From the NCBI RefSeq assembly GCF_051014685.1, contig NW_027478854.1, positions 1 to 64,000 on the forward strand: 64,000 nucleotides of DNA. The letters are read 5' to 3'. Shown piece by piece: positions 61,301 through 64,000 of the stretch. Source of the stretch: Ptiloglossa arizonensis (taxonomy: Eukaryota > Arthropoda > Insecta > Hymenoptera > Colletidae). Below the pieces are notes generated by a model. That model saw only the letters and a list, made by a program, of their open reading frames with translations. It had not been told where the DNA came from and ran no database searches. Position 1 is the stretch's first letter; each line of letters opens with the position of its first letter. Made by a program: the position numbers and the translations under genes.

Positions 61301-64000
61301 TGCCATATCTCGCGAACGGATTGACCAATCCGCAAAATTTCTGTTGCATCTGAATGTAGAAACTCGCCCGATTACAACGGTATGCGTACTTTTCCCCTAG
61401 ACCGTTCTAATTATGCTTGTCGAGCATCAAAACTGCGAAAATTTTGTGTTTCTCAAGCGTTTCATACCTCCAAACTGCCATATCTCGCGAACGGATTGAC
61501 CAATCCGCAAAATTTCTGTTGCATCTGAAAGTAGAAACACGCCCGATTACAACGGTATGCGTACTGTTCCCCTAGGCCGTTCTAGTTAATCGTTTCGAGC
61601 ATCAGAACTGCGAAAATTTTGTGTTTCTCAAGCGTTTCTTACTTCCAAACTGCCATATCTCGCGAACGGATTGACCAATCCGCAAAATTTCTGATGCATC
61701 TGAAAGTAGAAACTCGCCCGATTACAACGGTATGCGTACTTTTCCCCTAGTCCGTTCTAGTTATTCGTTTCGAGCATCAGAACTGCGAAAATTTTGAGTC
61801 TCTCAAGCGTTTCTTACCTCCAAACTGCCATATCTCGCGAACGGATTGACCAATCCGCAAAATTTCTGTTGCATCTGAAAGTAGAAACTCGCCAGATTAC
61901 AACGGTATGCGTACTTTTCCCCTAGGCCGTTCTAGTTATTCGTTTCGAGCATCAGAACTGCGAAAATGTTGAGTCTCTCAAGCGTTTCTTACCTACAAAC
62001 TGCCACATCTCGCGAACGGATTGACCAATCCGCAAAATTTCTGTTGCATCTGAAAGTAGAAACTCGCCAGATTACAACGGTATGCGTACTTTTCCCCTAG
62101 GCCGTTCTAGTTATTCGTTTCGAGCATCAGAACTGCGAAAATGTTGAGTTTCTCAAGCGTTTCTTACCTACAAACTGCCATATCTCGCGAACGGATTGAC
62201 CAATCCGCAAAATCTCTGTTGCATCTGAATGTAGAATCTCGCCCGATTACAACGGTATGCGTACTTTTCCCCTAGACCGTTCTAGTTATGCTTGTCGAGC
62301 ATCAAACTGCGAAAATTTTGAGTTTCTCAAGCGTTTCATACCTCCAAACTGCCATATCTCGCGAACGGATTGACCAATCCGCAAAATTTCTGTTGCATCT
62401 GAAAGTAGAAACTCGCCCGATTACAACGGTATGCGTACTTTTCACCTAGGCCGTTCTAGTTAATCGTTTCGAGCATCAGAACTGCGAAAATTTTGAGTTT
62501 CTCAAGCGTTTCTTACTTCCAAACTGCCATATCTCGCGAACGGATTGACCAATCCGCAAAATTTCTGATGCATCTGAAAGTAGAAACTCGCCCGATTACA
62601 ACGGTATGCGTACTTTTCCCCTAGGCCGCTCTAGTTATTCGTTTCGAGCATCAGAACTGCGAAAATTTTGTGTTTCTCAAGTGTTTCATACTTCCAAACT
62701 GCCATATCTCGCGAACGGATTGACCAATCCGCAAAATTTCTATTGCATCTGAAAGTAGAAACTCGCCAGATTACAACGGTATGCGTACTTTTCCCCTAGT
62801 CCGATCTAGTTATTCGTTTCGAGCATCAGAACTGCGAAAATTTTGAGTTTCTCAAGCGTTTCTTACCTCCAAACTGCCATATCTCGCGAACGGATTGACC
62901 AATCTGCAAAATTTCTGTTGCATCTGAAAGTAGAAACTCGCCCGATTACAATGGTATGCGTACTTTTCCCCTAGGCCGTTCTAGTTATTCGTTTCGAGCA
63001 TCAGAACTGCGAAAATGTTGAGTTTCTCAAGCGTTTCTTACCTACAAACTGCCATATCTCGCGAACGGATTGACCAATCCCCAAAATTTCTGTTGCATCT
63101 GAATGTAGAAACTCGCCCGATTACAACGGTATGCGTACTTTTCCCCTAGGCCGTTCTAGTTAATCGTTTCGAGCATCAGAACTGCGAAAATTTTGAGTTT
63201 CTCAAGCGTTTCTTACTTCCAAACTGCCATATCTCGCGAACGAATTGACCAATCCGCAAAATTTCTGATGCATCTGAAAGTAGAAACTCGCCCGATTGCA
63301 ACGGTATGCGTACTTTTCCCCTAGGCCGCTCTAGTTATTCGTTTCGAGCATCAGAACTGCGAAAATTTTGTGTTTCTCAAGTGTTTCATACTTCCAAACT
63401 GCCATATCTCGCGAACGGATTGACCAATCCGCAAAATTTCTATTGCATCTGAAAGTAGAAACTCGCCAGATTACAACGGTATGCGTACTTTTCCCCTAGA
63501 CCGTTCTAGTTATGCTTGTCGCGCATCAGAACTGCGAAAATTTTGAGTTTCTCAAGCGTTTCATACCTCCAAACTGCCATATCTCGCGAACGGATTGACC
63601 AATCCGCAAAATTTCTGTTGCATCTGAAAGTAGAAACTCGCCCGATTACAACGGTATGCGTACTTTTCCCCTAGGCCGTTCTAGTTATTCGTTTCGAGCA
63701 TCAGAACGGCGAAAATTTTGAGTTTCTCTAGCGTTTCTTACCTACAAACTGCCATATCTCGCGAACGGATTGACCAATCCGCAAAATTTCTGTTGCATCT
63801 GAATGTAGAAACTCGCCCGATTACAACGGTATGCGTACTTTTCCCCTAGACCGTTCTAGTTATGCTTGTCGAGCATCAGAACTGCGAAAATTTTGAGTTT
63901 CTCAAGCGTTTCATACCTCCAAACTGCCATATCTCGCGAACGGATTGACCAATCCGCAAAATTTCTGATGCATCTGAAAGTAGAAACTCGCCCGATTACA
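58303..64000 (+). repeat. Satellite after the 7-mer domain, with return of the 7-mer at the end
   Basis: CTCTAGCG is absent between 58303 and 63725 (5422 bp, 31 monomers). The interval is instead built from monomers like those of 37-42 kb. TTTTCACCTAGG occurs at about 59641, 60690 and 62439 (six and ten monomers apart), marking an offset-1049 duplication of 59.3-60.0 at 60.36-61.04 kb. From about 63.1 kb the order CTTACTTCC, GATTGCAACGG, CCGCTCTAG, TTTTGTG, TTGTCGCGC, GGCGAAAA-CTCTAGCG is that of the 7-mer again, and the array runs off the end of the window. No gene is visible. Confidence 0.75.
60350..62100 (+). repeat. 1.75-kb block shared with 39.18-40.93 kb
   Basis: Downstream member of the 21172-bp-offset pair. 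Private changes include GAGCGTCAG at about 60376, CTGCGCAAATTTT at about 60557, GATAGACCAATC at about 60620, CTGCCAGAATTTTG at about 60733 and AATCTCTGTTGC at about 61161. After about 62.1 kb the best partner shifts to 41.8-42.1 kb (offset 20297), since the extra five-monomer copy at 41 kb is missing here. Confidence 0.8.

Larger units (their letters stand above)
1..64000. repeat. 175-bp satellite DNA array filling the window
   Basis: Every stretch of the window is a copy of one unit of about 175 bp. Landmarks such as TCGCGA, CTAG(G/A/T)CCG and GGTATGCGTAC recur once per unit, and successive TCGCGA landmarks near 12.7-13.1 kb are 173-175 bp apart. From about 43 to 58 kb the spacing of diagnostic variants is an exact multiple of 175. 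Monomers differ at a limited set of sites, so they fall into recognisable types that are reused in higher-order repeats. There is no gene, transposon, microsatellite block or telomere repeat inside. Unit length and HOR organisation match centromeric or pericentromeric satellites of eukaryotes as a class; this is inference, since the family itself is not one I recognise. Strand is set as plus for the orientation seen from 11447 onward. Confidence 0.97.

Noticed and set aside
1..64000. CRISPR array
   Set aside because: The regular spacing is that of whole 175-bp monomers. There are no short repeats separated by unique spacers; the whole unit is conserved.

Overview
The whole window is one tandem satellite DNA array. 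The repeat unit is about 175 bp and runs without interruption from base 1 to base 64000. I see no protein-coding gene, RNA gene, transposon, CRISPR array or telomeric repeat. The open reading frames in it are read-through of the satellite. The unit is AT-leaning (my impression, not counted), of nucleosomal length, and arranged in higher-order repeats (HORs). This is what centromeric or pericentromeric heterochromatin of a eukaryote looks like. I do not recognise the satellite family and cannot name the organism; a plant or an invertebrate are both possible.

Layout. Bases 1-11435 hold the satellite in minus orientation and are full of small indels and substitutions. At about 11436-11446 the orientation flips. 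From there to 64000 the satellite is in plus orientation and, beyond about 14 kb, nearly clean. The minus arm is not merely inverted: it is a monomer-by-monomer mirror image of 11447-23016. Rare variants pair up so that left plus right coordinate is close to 23015, including private single-base variants that separate 20.5-24.0 kb from its own tandem duplicate at 24.0-27.5 kb. The simplest reading is a fold-back (template plus complement) read or similar chimera left unpolished at a contig end. A genuine young palindrome is the alternative.

The plus array is a patchwork of HOR domains: a 4-mer at about 12.3-14.1 kb, a 5-mer at 14.1-15.6 kb, 3-mer spacing at 17-18.2 kb, a 20-mer tandem duplication (3497 bp) at 20.5-27.5 kb, overlapping 5-mer and 6-mer duplications at 31.0-34.3 kb, a dimer duplication at 35.3-36.0 kb, and a regular 7-mer HOR (1225 bp) at about 49.2-58.3 kb. 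Copies of 1-3 kb blocks also recur 4.9, 7.7, 15.0 and 21.2 kb apart. This fits repeated unequal exchange or replication slippage with occasional longer-range transfer.

Inside each monomer there are three symmetry elements: a 16-bp dyad CGGATTG-AC-CAATCCG next to the palindrome TCGCGA, a small hairpin TTGAG-TTT-CTCAA, and an imperfect CTAG...CTAG dyad. The first is kept in most monomers but broken in specific HOR positions. It is the best candidate for a sequence-specific protein-binding site.
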